Below, in pieces: positions 1 through 8,109 of a DNA stretch of 64,000 bases (its first letter is position 1; each line of letters starts with the position of its first letter). Source of the stretch: Halosimplex salinum. Lineage in GTDB: Archaea > Halobacteriota > Halobacteria > Halobacteriales > Haloarculaceae. Made by a program: the position numbers and the translations under genes. Where the stretch lies: NCBI RefSeq assembly GCF_003730195.1, contig NZ_QWGG01000001.1:682001-746000 (forward strand), in the 5' to 3' direction. A model generated the notes under the pieces. It ran no database searches, was not told the origin of the DNA, and worked only from the letters and a program-made list of their open reading frames with translations.

Positions 1-1
1 G

Positions 2-1081
2 CCCCAGCAGTGGGTGCTCGCGAACGTGTCGCTCGACGGCGAGTCGTTCGGCGCGAGCAACGGGATCGAACCCAGCACGACCGTCGCCGTCGACGACGCG
101 ACGGTCGGCGTCGTCGGCGTGCTCGACCCCGCGACGCCCGACATGACGCCCGGGACCGACGCGCTCGACTTCGAGGACCCCGTCGGCGCGGTCGACCGTG
201 AGAGTCGGCGCCTCCGCGACGACGGCGTCGACCACGTCGTCGCGCTGGCACACACGTCCGACGACGACTCGCGAGCTATCGCCGCCGAGACTGACGTCGA
301 CGCCGTACTCGCCGGGCACTCGCACCACCAGCACGCGACCGACGTCGACGGGACGCCGTTCACTCGCCCCGGCGCGACCGGTGAGTACGTCTACGAAGTC
401 GATCTCGGGTCGGGCGAGGTGACGCTCCACGACGCCCAGGAGAGCGAACCGGAGCCCGCTGTCGTCGCGGCGCTGACGGACCGCATCGCGGACGAGGGGT
501 TAGACGAAGTCGTCGCGCACGTATCGGATCCCCTCTCGCGCGACCGCGAGCGGCGACTCGGGGGCGAGTGGCGACTGGGTAACTTCGTCGCCGACGCCTA
601 CCGGTGGAAGACCGGCGCCGACGTGGCGCTCCAGAACGGCGGCGGGGTCCGCGAGGGGCCGCCGCTGTCGGGCGAGGTGACCGTGGCCGACCTGATCAGC
701 GTCAGCCCGTTCGAGGAACCGGTGGTCGTCGTCTCGCTCACCGGCGCGGAACTGCGTGCCGTCGTCGACGAGGCCGACGGACAGCGCATCGACGGGCTCA
801 AAGACTACTGGTACGGTCACGTCAGCGGCATGCGCGTCGACGCCGAAGACGGCGGCTACGAGCCGTACGTCGACGGAGAGGCGGTCGACCCCGAGGGAGA
901 GTACACCCTCGCGGTGCCGAACTACCTCCTGCTCACCGATCTGGAGTTCCCGACGCTTACGGAGGACCACGCGGTCGAGACGTACGGCCTGCAGTACGAC
1001 GTCGTCGTCGAGTACGCCCGCGAGTGCGGCATCGACGCCGCTCTCGAGGGGCGACTCCCGGATTTCGCCGCGCGGGAGTGA
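2..1081 (+). CDS. 5'-nucleotidase / UshA-type metallophosphoesterase, C-terminal part (truncated by window start)
   Basis: The reading frame is open from the left edge of the window, so the start codon and the first metal-binding motifs (DxH, GDxxD, GNH) lie outside. What remains is the end of the calcineurin-like phosphoesterase domain, with the metal-ligand motif GHSHHQH about 100 residues in, followed by a 5'-nucleotidase C-terminal substrate domain: GNFVADAY..., QNGGGVREG, a PFEEPVVVVSLTG stretch and a VSGMRV block. The family hydrolyses nucleotides or related phosphoesters. It is usually exported, but the signal peptide cannot be seen here. A gap of 62 bases separates it from the next gene on the same strand. 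The family assignment is secure; the substrate is unknown. Confidence 0.85.
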   Translation, partial: PQQWVLANVSLDGESFGASNGIEPSTTVAVDDATVGVVGVLDPATPDMTPGTDALDFEDPVGAVDRESRRLRDDGVDHVVALAHTSDDDSRAIAAETDVDAVLAGHSHHQHATDVDGTPFTRPGATGEYVYEVDLGSGEVTLHDAQESEPEPAVVAALTDRIADEGLDEVVAHVSDPLSRDRERRLGGEWRLGNFVADAYRWKTGADVALQNGGGVREGPPLSGEVTVADLISVSPFEEPVVVVSLTGAELRAVVDEADGQRIDGLKDYWYGHVSGMRVDAEDGGYEPYVDGEAVDPEGEYTLAVPNYLLLTDLEFPTLTEDHAVETYGLQYDVVVEYARECGIDAALEGRLPDFAARE

Positions 1082-1143
1082 CTCGATTCCTCTCGTCCGA
1101 CCAATAGAAAGGTTCAGGCGGGCCCCCCGAGAATCGGTAGCTG

Positions 1144-1545
1144 ATGACGCAGGTCGTCGTCCCAGTACGATATCCGCTCTCGGAGCACTCCCGCGCCACG
1201 CTGGCGCGCGCCATCGACATCGCCGACGAGCGCGACGCGCAGTTGACCGTCGTCCACGTCAACCAGTACCAGGACAAGGACCAGGCCACGCGACGCGACC
1301 TGAAAGACGCCGTCGAAGGCGAGTTCGGCCCGCTCTCGGACACACGCTACGTCGTCCGAAACGGACTGCTCGTCGAGGAGACGCTGCTCGACGAGATCGT
1401 CGCCGAGGACGCGGACATCGTCGTGATCGGGAAGAAACAGGCCGGCCGCTGGCGCCAGATGATCCGCCGACTGGTCGACGACCCCGACGTCGAGACGTTT
1501 CTCCGCGACGAACTGGACTGCGACGTTATCACCGCCGAACGCTGA
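1144..1545 (+). CDS. UspA-family universal stress protein
   Basis: A 133-residue single-domain protein that opens with the Usp beta strand and helix (VVVPVRYPLSEHSRATLARAIDIADERDAQLTVVHV) and has the second-half strand DADIVVIGKKQAG. The usual ATP-binding G-x2-G-x9-G-S/T motif is degenerate: GKKQAGRW is followed by a run ending PDVETFL rather than GS. It may therefore be a non-nucleotide-binding member. The role of Usp proteins in haloarchaea is poorly defined (stress or metabolite binding). The stop codon TGA directly abuts the stop of the convergent MscS gene with no intergenic base. Confidence 0.8.
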   Translation: MTQVVVPVRYPLSEHSRATLARAIDIADERDAQLTVVHVNQYQDKDQATRRDLKDAVEGEFGPLSDTRYVVRNGLLVEETLLDEIVAEDADIVVIGKKQAGRWRQMIRRLVDDPDVETFLRDELDCDVITAER

Positions 1546-2697
1546 TCAGGGCCGCTCTTCGCCGTCTCCCTCTCGGTCGTCGTCGACCGGCCGGTCGCCC
1601 GCCCCGGAGGTCCGATCCCCGTCTCCGCGCGGTCCGCCGTCGACTGGTTCGTCCTCGTGAGCGCCGGGAGGACCTCTCGACTCCCCTTCCGGCGGCGCGG
1701 AGCGGTCACTTCTGGGATCGGCGCCCCGCGGGCGCTCGCCGACTGCGACCTGCATCTCGCCGCTCGTTTCGTCGAACACGTGGTGCTGGTGGGGGTACGC
1801 GATCTCGACTGGTTCGTCGTCGAGCACCGCTTCGAGGGTCGTCTGGATGCGAGACCGGATACGCAGGAGCCAGTAGGGCTCCTCGACCCAGTAGCGCAGT
1901 CGCAGGTTGATCCCGTGGTCGCCGAACTCGTCGATGTAACAGGTCGGTCCCGCGGGGTATCGCGCGGCGCCGACCCGGATCGCGGGGCCGCCGCTGACGA
2001 TCCCGTCCACGTCGCGGGCGGCGTCCTCGACGAGTTCCCGGGCCCGGGACACGTCGCTCTCGTACGTGACCAGCACGTCCAGCGTCTGGCGCGTTCGGGT
2101 GTCCTCGGCGGAGTAGTTGACGACGTCGCGCTCGCGCATCGTCCCGTTCGGGATGACCAGGAACGTATTGTCGAGCGTGAATATCTTCGTGTACCGGAGC
2201 GTGATGTCCTCGACGAAGCCGCGCCGGTTCCGTTCGGAGAGTTCGATCATGTCCCCGATCTCGTAGGGCTGGTCGGCGAGCAGGAAGACGCCGCTGATGA
2301 TGCTCCCGACGATCGGCGCGATGATGACACCCACCACGGCGGTGAACACGGCGACGGAGAGGGTGAGGTCGCTGAGGCTGTAGTCGTAGATCCCCATGAT
2401 CGTCAGGATCGCGAAGATGAAGACCGTCGCTCGCACTCCACGCAGGGCGGTGCGAGTGAGGCTCGGTCGGCGGAACCGTCGAGCGATCCGCCGACCGAGC
2501 AACTGGACGAGCAGCTGCGAGACGGCGTAGGCGAGCACGATGACGACGATCACCTGCAGGATCTGGACCACGGGGGTCGGGAGCTCGTTGAACAGCATCC
2601 GAACGCCCGACGGCACCCACGTCGACCCCGGGTCGCCGCTCGTCGTCGTCGTCGCTTGCCCGAGGAGTGCCAGCGGTGCCGGCGCCGGGACGACCAT
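1546..2697 (-). CDS. MscS-family mechanosensitive ion channel
   Basis: A 383-residue membrane protein. Hydrophobic segments lie at about residues 38-67, 80-105 and 110-140. The last is the pore-lining TM3 and its amphipathic extension (AVVGVIIAPIVGSIISGVFLLADQPYEIGDMIEL), the MscS hallmark that corresponds to the pore helix and the G-D-x-I entry to the beta domain. The beta domain follows (NTFLVIPNGTMRERDVVNYS). The last 80 residues are a hydrophilic, charged, probably disordered tail rich in D, E, G, P and R. These channels release osmolytes on hypo-osmotic shock. A TATA-like CCTTTTG is centred 27 bases before the ATG. It is convergent with the UspA gene. Confidence 0.88.
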   Translation of the reverse strand: MVVPAPAPLALLGQATTTTSGDPGSTWVPSGVRMLFNELPTPVVQILQVIVVIVLAYAVSQLLVQLLGRRIARRFRRPSLTRTALRGVRATVFIFAILTIMGIYDYSLSDLTLSVAVFTAVVGVIIAPIVGSIISGVFLLADQPYEIGDMIELSERNRRGFVEDITLRYTKIFTLDNTFLVIPNGTMRERDVVNYSAEDTRTRQTLDVLVTYESDVSRARELVEDAARDVDGIVSGGPAIRVGAARYPAGPTCYIDEFGDHGINLRLRYWVEEPYWLLRIRSRIQTTLEAVLDDEPVEIAYPHQHHVFDETSGEMQVAVGERPRGADPRSDRSAPPEGESRGPPGAHEDEPVDGGPRGDGDRTSGAGDRPVDDDREGDGEERP

Positions 2698-2815
2698 GCA
2701 GACAGCTACACGGGGCCCGGCAAAAGGATTGTCACCGATCCCGCAGTCTCGAACGGGGCCGGCCTCGACCGACAGCGGCGGAAAACCACTTCAGTCCTGT
2801 CGCCCTATCTGGTCT

Positions 2816-3562
2816 ATGGACGAACACGCGAGCGCAGACCCCGACTTCGAGATCCACGAGACGGTCGAGACCGACGCGGACGTGCTGGTCGCCGGATTCT
2901 CCGAGTTCGGTCTCGCCGGACTGACCGCCGTCGACTATCTCGTCCAGCAACTCGACCTCGAGCCCCATGGGCACGTCACGACGCCGGATCTGCCGACGAT
3001 CACCCCCTTCGACGAGGGGACGCCCCGCCACCCGATCCGGCTGTTCTCGAACGACTCCGAGCCACTGGTCGTCCTCATGAGCGAGCTGTTCGTCCCGGTG
3101 ACGGCCGCACAGTCGTTCAGCGACGCGCTCCTGGACTGGACCGGGGAGAGCGCCGTCGACGACATCGCGGTCCTCTCCGGCGTCCAGGTTCCGCACGTCG
3201 AGACCGACCACCGGACGTTCTACGTCGCGACCGAGGACTACCAGCAGGCGCGGCTCTCCGACGCCGACGTCCCGCCGATGTCGAGCGGGTTCACAGACGG
3301 CGTGAAGGCGAGCCTGCTCGCTCGCGGGATCGACACGTCGGTTCGGGCGTGCGTCTACGCGACCCCTGCTCACCCACAGGCGCCCGACGCCGAAGCGGCG
3401 CTGCGACTCGTCGAGACGGTCGACGACGTGTACGACCTCGGCGTCGACACCGGCCCGATGGAGTCGTTCGCGGCCGACATCGAGCGCCACTACCGGGACC
3501 TGGCCGAACGCATGGCACAGGCTCGCGACGTGGAGACGCCGGAAGACAGGATGTACATGTGA
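2816..3562 (+). CDS. PAC2-family protein (proteasome assembly chaperone fold)
   Basis: A 248-residue protein starting MDEHASADPDFEIHE. The PAC2 signature is the early strand-turn VLVAGFSEFGLAGLTAVDYLV followed by GHVTTPDLPTITPF and the mid-protein SGVQVPHVETDHRTFYVATED, as in archaeal PAC2/COG1938 proteins. The C-terminus contains a helical extension and the ALRLVETVDDVYDLGVDTGPM motif typical of the family. Eukaryotic PAC2 helps assemble 20S proteasomes. In archaea the function is not established and several paralogues exist per genome. An in-frame upstream extension from 2540 has no support, because it runs through the MscS promoter region. Confidence 0.8.
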   Translation: MDEHASADPDFEIHETVETDADVLVAGFSEFGLAGLTAVDYLVQQLDLEPHGHVTTPDLPTITPFDEGTPRHPIRLFSNDSEPLVVLMSELFVPVTAAQSFSDALLDWTGESAVDDIAVLSGVQVPHVETDHRTFYVATEDYQQARLSDADVPPMSSGFTDGVKASLLARGIDTSVRACVYATPAHPQAPDAEAALRLVETVDDVYDLGVDTGPMESFAADIERHYRDLAERMAQARDVETPEDRMYM

Positions 3563-3589
3563 CTCCCGGCGGGCGGCGTCGGACCGCCG

Positions 3590-4441
3590 TCAGAACTCGT
3601 GGACGCGTTCGTCGGTGATGGCGGCGTCGACGAGTCGGGTCGGCGTGGCGTCGTACGCGGGGTTCTCGACGGCGAAGCCGTCAGCGGGCTCGCGGATGAC
3701 CTCGCTGGCCGAGCGGTGTTCGTTCTCGAAGGCGAACCCGCCGGTGACGACCTTCGCCTCGGCGCCGACGACGCGGACGGGCACGCCGGCGTCGCTCGCG
3801 GTGGCCGCCAGCGGGTAGGTGCCGATGCGGTTGTACAGCGTGTCCTCGACGATGCAGTCCATCCCGACGACGACCTGGTCGCACTCCGGGAGGAAGTGCC
3901 CGGCGGCCCCGTCGACGAGGAGGTGCGCGTCGACGCCGTCGAGGTCCGCCAGCGTCCGCACCATCTTTCGACCGAGATACCGGGGGCGCGCTTCCGTGCA
4001 GTACACTTCGAGCGACGCGCCGTCGTCCACCGCCCGCTCGATGGCCTCCAGCACGGTCGAGGAGTAGTCGTGGGTCAGCACGGTCGTCCCCTCGTGGAGG
4101 TACTCGACCGCGCGTTCGGCGGCGCGCTCCTTGGCCGACTCGACGCGATTGACGACGGACTCGACCACGTCGCGGGTCTCTGTGATCGCCGCGTCGACGG
4201 AGTCGGCGTCTGCCTCCTCGACCGACGAGATGATCTCCCGCTGGGTGGTCTGCAGGGAGGCGTGTGAGGGGTTCGCTCGTCGGAGCGCGTGACTGTTCCG
4301 CTCCAGCGTTCGGACGTACTCCTCGACGGTCGGGTACTCGCGGTCGGTCAGTGCGAGCAACGCTTCGGCCGCTTTTACCGCGACGACGGACGAACTGTGC
4401 GTCTGCATGTCCGCGATCTCCTCGACCGTCTCGTCTATCAT
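3590..4441 (-). CDS. eIF2B alpha/beta/delta-like protein (ribose-1,5-bisphosphate isomerase-type)
   Basis: A 283-residue protein of the eIF2B/MtnA/R15P-isomerase superfamily. The N-terminal third is helical. The C-terminal Rossmann-like part contains VLTHDYSSTVLEAIERA, VYCTEARPRYLGRKM, VVVGMDCIVEDTLYNRIGTYPLA and VRVVGAEAKVV. The TEARP, GMD and N-x-IGT blocks match the sugar-phosphate isomerase members rather than true eIF2B. In archaea such proteins act in the pentose bisphosphate (NMP degradation) pathway, converting ribose 1,5-bisphosphate to ribulose 1,5-bisphosphate. Which paralogue this is cannot be decided here. The start at MIDETVEE is preferred over an ATG nine codons upstream because a TATA-like CATTTGAG lies about 25 bases before it. 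Confidence 0.72.
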   Translation of the reverse strand: MIDETVEEIADMQTHSSSVVAVKAAEALLALTDREYPTVEEYVRTLERNSHALRRANPSHASLQTTQREIISSVEEADADSVDAAITETRDVVESVVNRVESAKERAAERAVEYLHEGTTVLTHDYSSTVLEAIERAVDDGASLEVYCTEARPRYLGRKMVRTLADLDGVDAHLLVDGAAGHFLPECDQVVVGMDCIVEDTLYNRIGTYPLAATASDAGVPVRVVGAEAKVVTGGFAFENEHRSASEVIREPADGFAVENPAYDATPTRLVDAAITDERVHEF

Positions 4442-4578
4442 ACTAGCGTCGTCGCAACTCGGTCTCAAATGCTTTCCCCCTCCCGCTCCGCGGACGACGG
4501 CCCGACCCGTGAGCTATCGAATCTGATACTCTCGCCGAAGCTGGTTTACCGCCGGATCGCAGTATCTCCGAGCATACG

Positions 4579-5145
4579 ATGGCAGGTGTCGGCCGGCGCG
4601 CACGGTGCGAAGACGAGGGCCACGACCGGTCGGACTCCCCGACACACGACCGGTCGGACTCCCCGACACACGACCGGTCGGGCCCCTCGACCCACGACCG
4701 GATGAAGCGCCCGACCCACGAACACCCGGACCGCGGCGTCTCCGAGTTCGCCGGCGTCGCCATCCTCGTCGCGATAACGATCCTGGTCACGGCGTCGGTC
4801 GGGCTGTTCGTGCTCGTCGATCCCGGCTCCGAGAGCGCTGGTCCCGACGCCAACTTCACCTTCGACTACGTCGATACCTCGTCGGTCCTCATCGTCTCAC
4901 ACGACCGCGGCGAGTCGTTGACCGCCGGGAACCTCACGCTCAGGAGCGGCGACACGAGGGCCGGCTGGGCGGAGATCGCCAACACCGAGAACTCGACGGT
5001 GGTCGAACCCGGCTCGACGATACAGCTGAGCCGCCGCAACGCCTTCGGGCGCCCCGTCTCGCCGCGGGACAAGGTGTTCGTCCTCCACACGCCGCCGGTC
5101 GGCAACGAGACGGTGCTGGACAAGTGGGAAGGCTCCGGCGGCTGA
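4579..5145 (+). CDS. type IV pilin-like protein with repeat-bearing leader
   Basis: The sequence RGVSEFAGVAILVAITILVTASVGLFVLV is an archaeal class III signal peptide: a basic residue and Gly, the cleavage site, SEFAG and then a 20-residue hydrophobic stretch. A beta-rich exported domain of about 100 residues follows. The product should be cleaved by the prepilin peptidase and assembled in a pilus-like structure or held at the surface. The start is ambiguous. From 4579 the leader is about 50 residues and contains in-frame 8-residue repeats (HDRSDSPT, HDRSDSPT, HDRSGPST, HDRMKRPT). From the ATG at 4702 the leader is a conventional 12 residues. The in-frame repeat phase favours translation from 4579; the shorter leader is more usual for pilins. 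Confidence 0.7.
   Translation: MAGVGRRARCEDEGHDRSDSPTHDRSDSPTHDRSGPSTHDRMKRPTHEHPDRGVSEFAGVAILVAITILVTASVGLFVLVDPGSESAGPDANFTFDYVDTSSVLIVSHDRGESLTAGNLTLRSGDTRAGWAEIANTENSTVVEPGSTIQLSRRNAFGRPVSPRDKVFVLHTPPVGNETVLDKWEGSGG
4621..4716 (+). repeat. 24-bp tandem repeat, four copies (two perfect)
   Basis: Units at 4621-4644 and 4645-4668 are identical. Units at 4669-4692 and 4693-4716 are diverged. Each begins CACGACCGGT or CACGACCGGA and encodes an 8-residue HDR-x5 unit. The array ends just before the prepilin cleavage region of the pilin-like gene. Confidence 0.9.
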
Positions 5146-5166
5146 GACCGGTTCGGACGGGTCCGG

Positions 5167-8061
5167 CTACCCCTTGATGTTACACACCGGGAACGTCCGG
5201 GCGACGCGGTCGCCGATGCCCAGTGCGTCCGAGACCCGGACGACTTCGTCCACGTCCTTGTAGACGCCGGGCGCCTCCTCGGCGACCGTGGCGCCGCTCT
5301 GGGCCTTCACGTAGACGTGGTCCTGCTCGCGCAGGTCGTCCTGCACGTCGCCGCCCCAGAACTCCTGTTTGGCCTGCGTCCGACTCATCAGTCGGCCCGC
5401 GCCGTGGGCCGTCGACCCGAACGTCTCCGAGAGCGACTGCTCGCCGCCCCGGAGGACGTAGCTCCCCGCGCCCATGCTCCCCGGGATGATGATCGGCTGG
5501 CCCACGTCGCTGTAGGCCGGCGGCAGTTCGGGTCGCCCGGCGGGGAACGCCCGCGTCGCCCCCTTCCGATGGACGAACAGTTCGCGTTCTTCCCCGTCCT
5601 CGACCTCGTGGGTCTCCTTCTTCGCGATGTTGTGGGCCACGTCGTACAGCAGGTCCATCTCCATCTCGGTGTGCGAGCGGTCGAACACCTTCTCGAAGAC
5701 CTGCCGGACCTGGTGCATGATCAGCTGTCGGTTCACCCACGCGAAGTTGATGGCGGCGCACATCGCGCCGTAGTAGTCTTCGGCGAGCTGTGAGCCGGCG
5801 GGCGCCGCCGCGAGTTCCTTGTCCGGCAACTGCTGAAGCAGCCCCGCGTGGGTCTGTTCGATCTCGCGGAGGTAGTCCGTACACACCTGGTGGCCCAGCC
5901 CGCGCGACCCGCAGTGGATCAGGACGACGATCTGGTCCTCGGAGAGGCCGAACTCCGCGGCCACGTCGTCGCGGTACACGTCCGTCACGCGCTGGACTTC
6001 GAGGAAGTGGTTGCCGCTCCCCAGACTCCCGATCTGGTTCTTCCCGCGGTCCTTGGCCTTCTGTGAGACCCGGCTGGGATCGGAGTCCGGCCGGACGCCC
6101 TCGTCCTCGCAGTGTTCGAGGTCCTCCGGGACGGCGTAGCCGTTCTCCAGCGCCCACTCCATCCCGCGGTCGAGGATGGCCTCGACGTCGTCGGCGGTCC
6201 CCTCGTGGACGCCGCCCCCGCCCAGCCCCGACGGGACGTTCGCGAACAGGGCGTCCACGAGTTCCTCCTCGCGGCCCTGCACGTCGTCGTACGTGAGATT
6301 CGTCTTCATCATTCGGACGCCGCAGTTCGAGACGACGAAGCCGTTCGCGACGAAGTTGTGCGCCTCGTGACTGACGCCGATGTCGTACACCTCTTTCCGT
6401 CCAGCTGGGTCAATAGCGACGACCTCGTCGGGTATCGCGAGATCGTCCCCGACTTCGACCTGCTCGCAGTATTCCTCGAAACCGGGGAACGCCTTCCCCG
6501 GACGAGGCCTGCCGTCACGGCCGCCCCAGATGCTCCGCTCCACGAAACGGCCGTTGATGTCGTACTCCGCCTTGATATCGCCGGGTTCACTCCCGCCGTC
6601 CGCGAGCGTCTGTGCCTCCGACGCGATCTCCTCTCTGCGTTCGATCTCTCGCTCCTTCGTACGGAGATACTGGATCGCTTTCACCGAGCGCCGCCGCTTC
6701 TTTTGATTGTATCGGTATCCAACCTGACTGAAGAATCGTAGCAGATTCTTCGAATCGTTCTTCACGCCGAGTCGAAGCCGAACCGTGTCGTGCTTGCTGT
6801 TCGAGTCGGTTTCGAACCGTTCGATCTCGTTCGTCTCGATTCCGAGACTGCCGAGGAACTCACGCATGTCGTCGTAGAACTGGAAGCCGTCCTCTGCCGT
6901 CCCGACCGTTCTCGTTTGTGAGACCTTCGGGCAGTAGAGGTTTTTATCGTGCTGAGCTGACGGCTCGTTCATCTCGGCACCGAAGTATGCACTGTAGAAC
7001 AGTGCGCGCTGCCAGTCGGTGAGCCTGTCGAGGAATTCGGGCGACGAGTAGCCGGATTCGACTTTCGGGCCCTCCGGTGCCCCGAGCGCTACGAGCAGTC
7101 GCCGGAACGCTTTCGATGTCGTCTTGAAACTGTACTCCGTCCGCTCGAACTCGTTCCCGTTGACCTCGTGACTCCGGTCGCGCTCGTAAATCTTGGACGG
7201 CTTGAAACCGACCTCCCGAACGTCGCTCCGGACTGCTTTGAGGTCCTCGGGCTCGGCGTAGAACCAGACCTGTCCAGGCCCGCCGTAGGAACCGTCACCG
7301 AGGAAGAACCCGAGTATCTTCAGCAGGTGGTTGAACTCGTCGTCCGTCGAGGACAGCGGCAACACGTCGCGGTCTTCGAGGACTCTGACGAGTTGCGGGT
7401 TCTCGTCTTCGAAATCTTCCTTCGTCAGTACCGTGAACTCCGAAGGCTCCTCGTGGTCGATACCTTCGAAAGGCTGGACTCTGACTTCGTCTCCGGTGGA
7501 GAGGTCGTCCAACTCTGTCATCCCTTCGGGCGTACGGAACGGATGATCTCCCGTCGCTTCGATGCGATGACCAGTCGCCGTCTCGACTTCGTACACTGGC
7601 TTCTCCTCGGATTGTGTAAACAGACGGATATCAGACGGGACCAGATCGTCACCGTCTGCGACCATCGCTTGCTCCTCCTCGAAACGCCCCTCTAGATTCC
7701 GGAGTTCCGTGCGCCGTCCGAACGACAGCCGAACCTCCGTGCCACCCGGCAAGCAGTTGATGTCGTAGCCGACCGCTCCGGGCGAAATACAGCCGTTTTC
7801 GGTATCGATGCCGGCGACGCCGCCGACGGGGAAGCCGTACCCCTGGTGGCCGTCGGGCATACAGACGGCGTACTTACGAACGCCGGGGAGGTGCGTCGCG
7901 TTCTTCAGTTGCTGGAGCGTCTTGTCGTCGCTGATCTCGTCGAGCAGGTCCTCGCTCGCGAGCACGCGCGCCGGTCGGTTCATCCCGCCCTCCTGTGGAA
8001 TCTCCCAGACGTAGTCCCTGACTTTCTCCAGGGTGATGCCGTCCGCGTCGTACGTGGTCAT
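5167..8061 (-). CDS. rtcB: RNA-splicing ligase RtcB interrupted by an intein
   Basis: A 964-residue precursor. Residues 1-102 and 580-964 join to a normal RtcB of about 487 residues. RtcB joins 2',3'-cyclic phosphate (or 3'-phosphate) and 5'-OH RNA ends through a GMP-histidine intermediate and seals archaeal tRNA exons. Family motifs include PDGHQGYGFPVGGVAG, YDIN/CGVR (the metal-ligand Cys, split by the intein), GSLGSGNHFLEVQ, VLIHCGSRGLGHQVCTDY, PIIIPGSMGAGSYVLRG and TAHGAGRLMSR (the guanylylated His). It lies three genes from the minus-strand start of a group that also encodes archease, its activating partner. A TATA-like CCTATTCC is centred about 27 bases upstream of the ATG. Confidence 0.95.
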   Translation of the reverse strand: MTTYDADGITLEKVRDYVWEIPQEGGMNRPARVLASEDLLDEISDDKTLQQLKNATHLPGVRKYAVCMPDGHQGYGFPVGGVAGIDTENGCISPGAVGYDINCLPGGTEVRLSFGRRTELRNLEGRFEEEQAMVADGDDLVPSDIRLFTQSEEKPVYEVETATGHRIEATGDHPFRTPEGMTELDDLSTGDEVRVQPFEGIDHEEPSEFTVLTKEDFEDENPQLVRVLEDRDVLPLSSTDDEFNHLLKILGFFLGDGSYGGPGQVWFYAEPEDLKAVRSDVREVGFKPSKIYERDRSHEVNGNEFERTEYSFKTTSKAFRRLLVALGAPEGPKVESGYSSPEFLDRLTDWQRALFYSAYFGAEMNEPSAQHDKNLYCPKVSQTRTVGTAEDGFQFYDDMREFLGSLGIETNEIERFETDSNSKHDTVRLRLGVKNDSKNLLRFFSQVGYRYNQKKRRRSVKAIQYLRTKEREIERREEIASEAQTLADGGSEPGDIKAEYDINGRFVERSIWGGRDGRPRPGKAFPGFEEYCEQVEVGDDLAIPDEVVAIDPAGRKEVYDIGVSHEAHNFVANGFVVSNCGVRMMKTNLTYDDVQGREEELVDALFANVPSGLGGGGVHEGTADDVEAILDRGMEWALENGYAVPEDLEHCEDEGVRPDSDPSRVSQKAKDRGKNQIGSLGSGNHFLEVQRVTDVYRDDVAAEFGLSEDQIVVLIHCGSRGLGHQVCTDYLREIEQTHAGLLQQLPDKELAAAPAGSQLAEDYYGAMCAAINFAWVNRQLIMHQVRQVFEKVFDRSHTEMEMDLLYDVAHNIAKKETHEVEDGEERELFVHRKGATRAFPAGRPELPPAYSDVGQPIIIPGSMGAGSYVLRGGEQSLSETFGSTAHGAGRLMSRTQAKQEFWGGDVQDDLREQDHVYVKAQSGATVAEEAPGVYKDVDEVVRVSDALGIGDRVARTFPVCNIKG
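6325..7755 (-). mobile_element. 477-residue intein with LAGLIDADG-type endonuclease region
   Basis: The intein occupies precursor residues 103-579. It starts CLPGGTEV (splicing block A, nucleophile Cys), has ATGDHPF (block B, T-x-x-H), and ends EAHNFVANGFVVSN before Cys580 (+1 nucleophile). The C-terminal Asn is present, but the penultimate residue is Ser instead of the usual His. The endonuclease region has one good LAGLIDADG-like helix (ILGFFLGDGSY, intein residues 147-157) and a weaker second one (ALFYSAYFGAEM, 251-262). A helical, possibly DNA-binding segment lies between about 360 and 420. The base composition is visibly more AT-rich than the flanking exteins, which suggests a separate history. 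Splicing would rebuild the RtcB metal site. Confidence 0.93.
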
Positions 8062-8109
8062 ACCCGAGTGTCCGCCCGGCGCGCCGGAATAGGTTTCGCT
8101 GTCGTCCGG

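Noticed and set aside
1657-3618. Plus-strand open frame of 653 codons over MscS and PAC2
   Set aside because: The MscS pore motif and the PAC2 motif are in the other frames; this one has no family signature.
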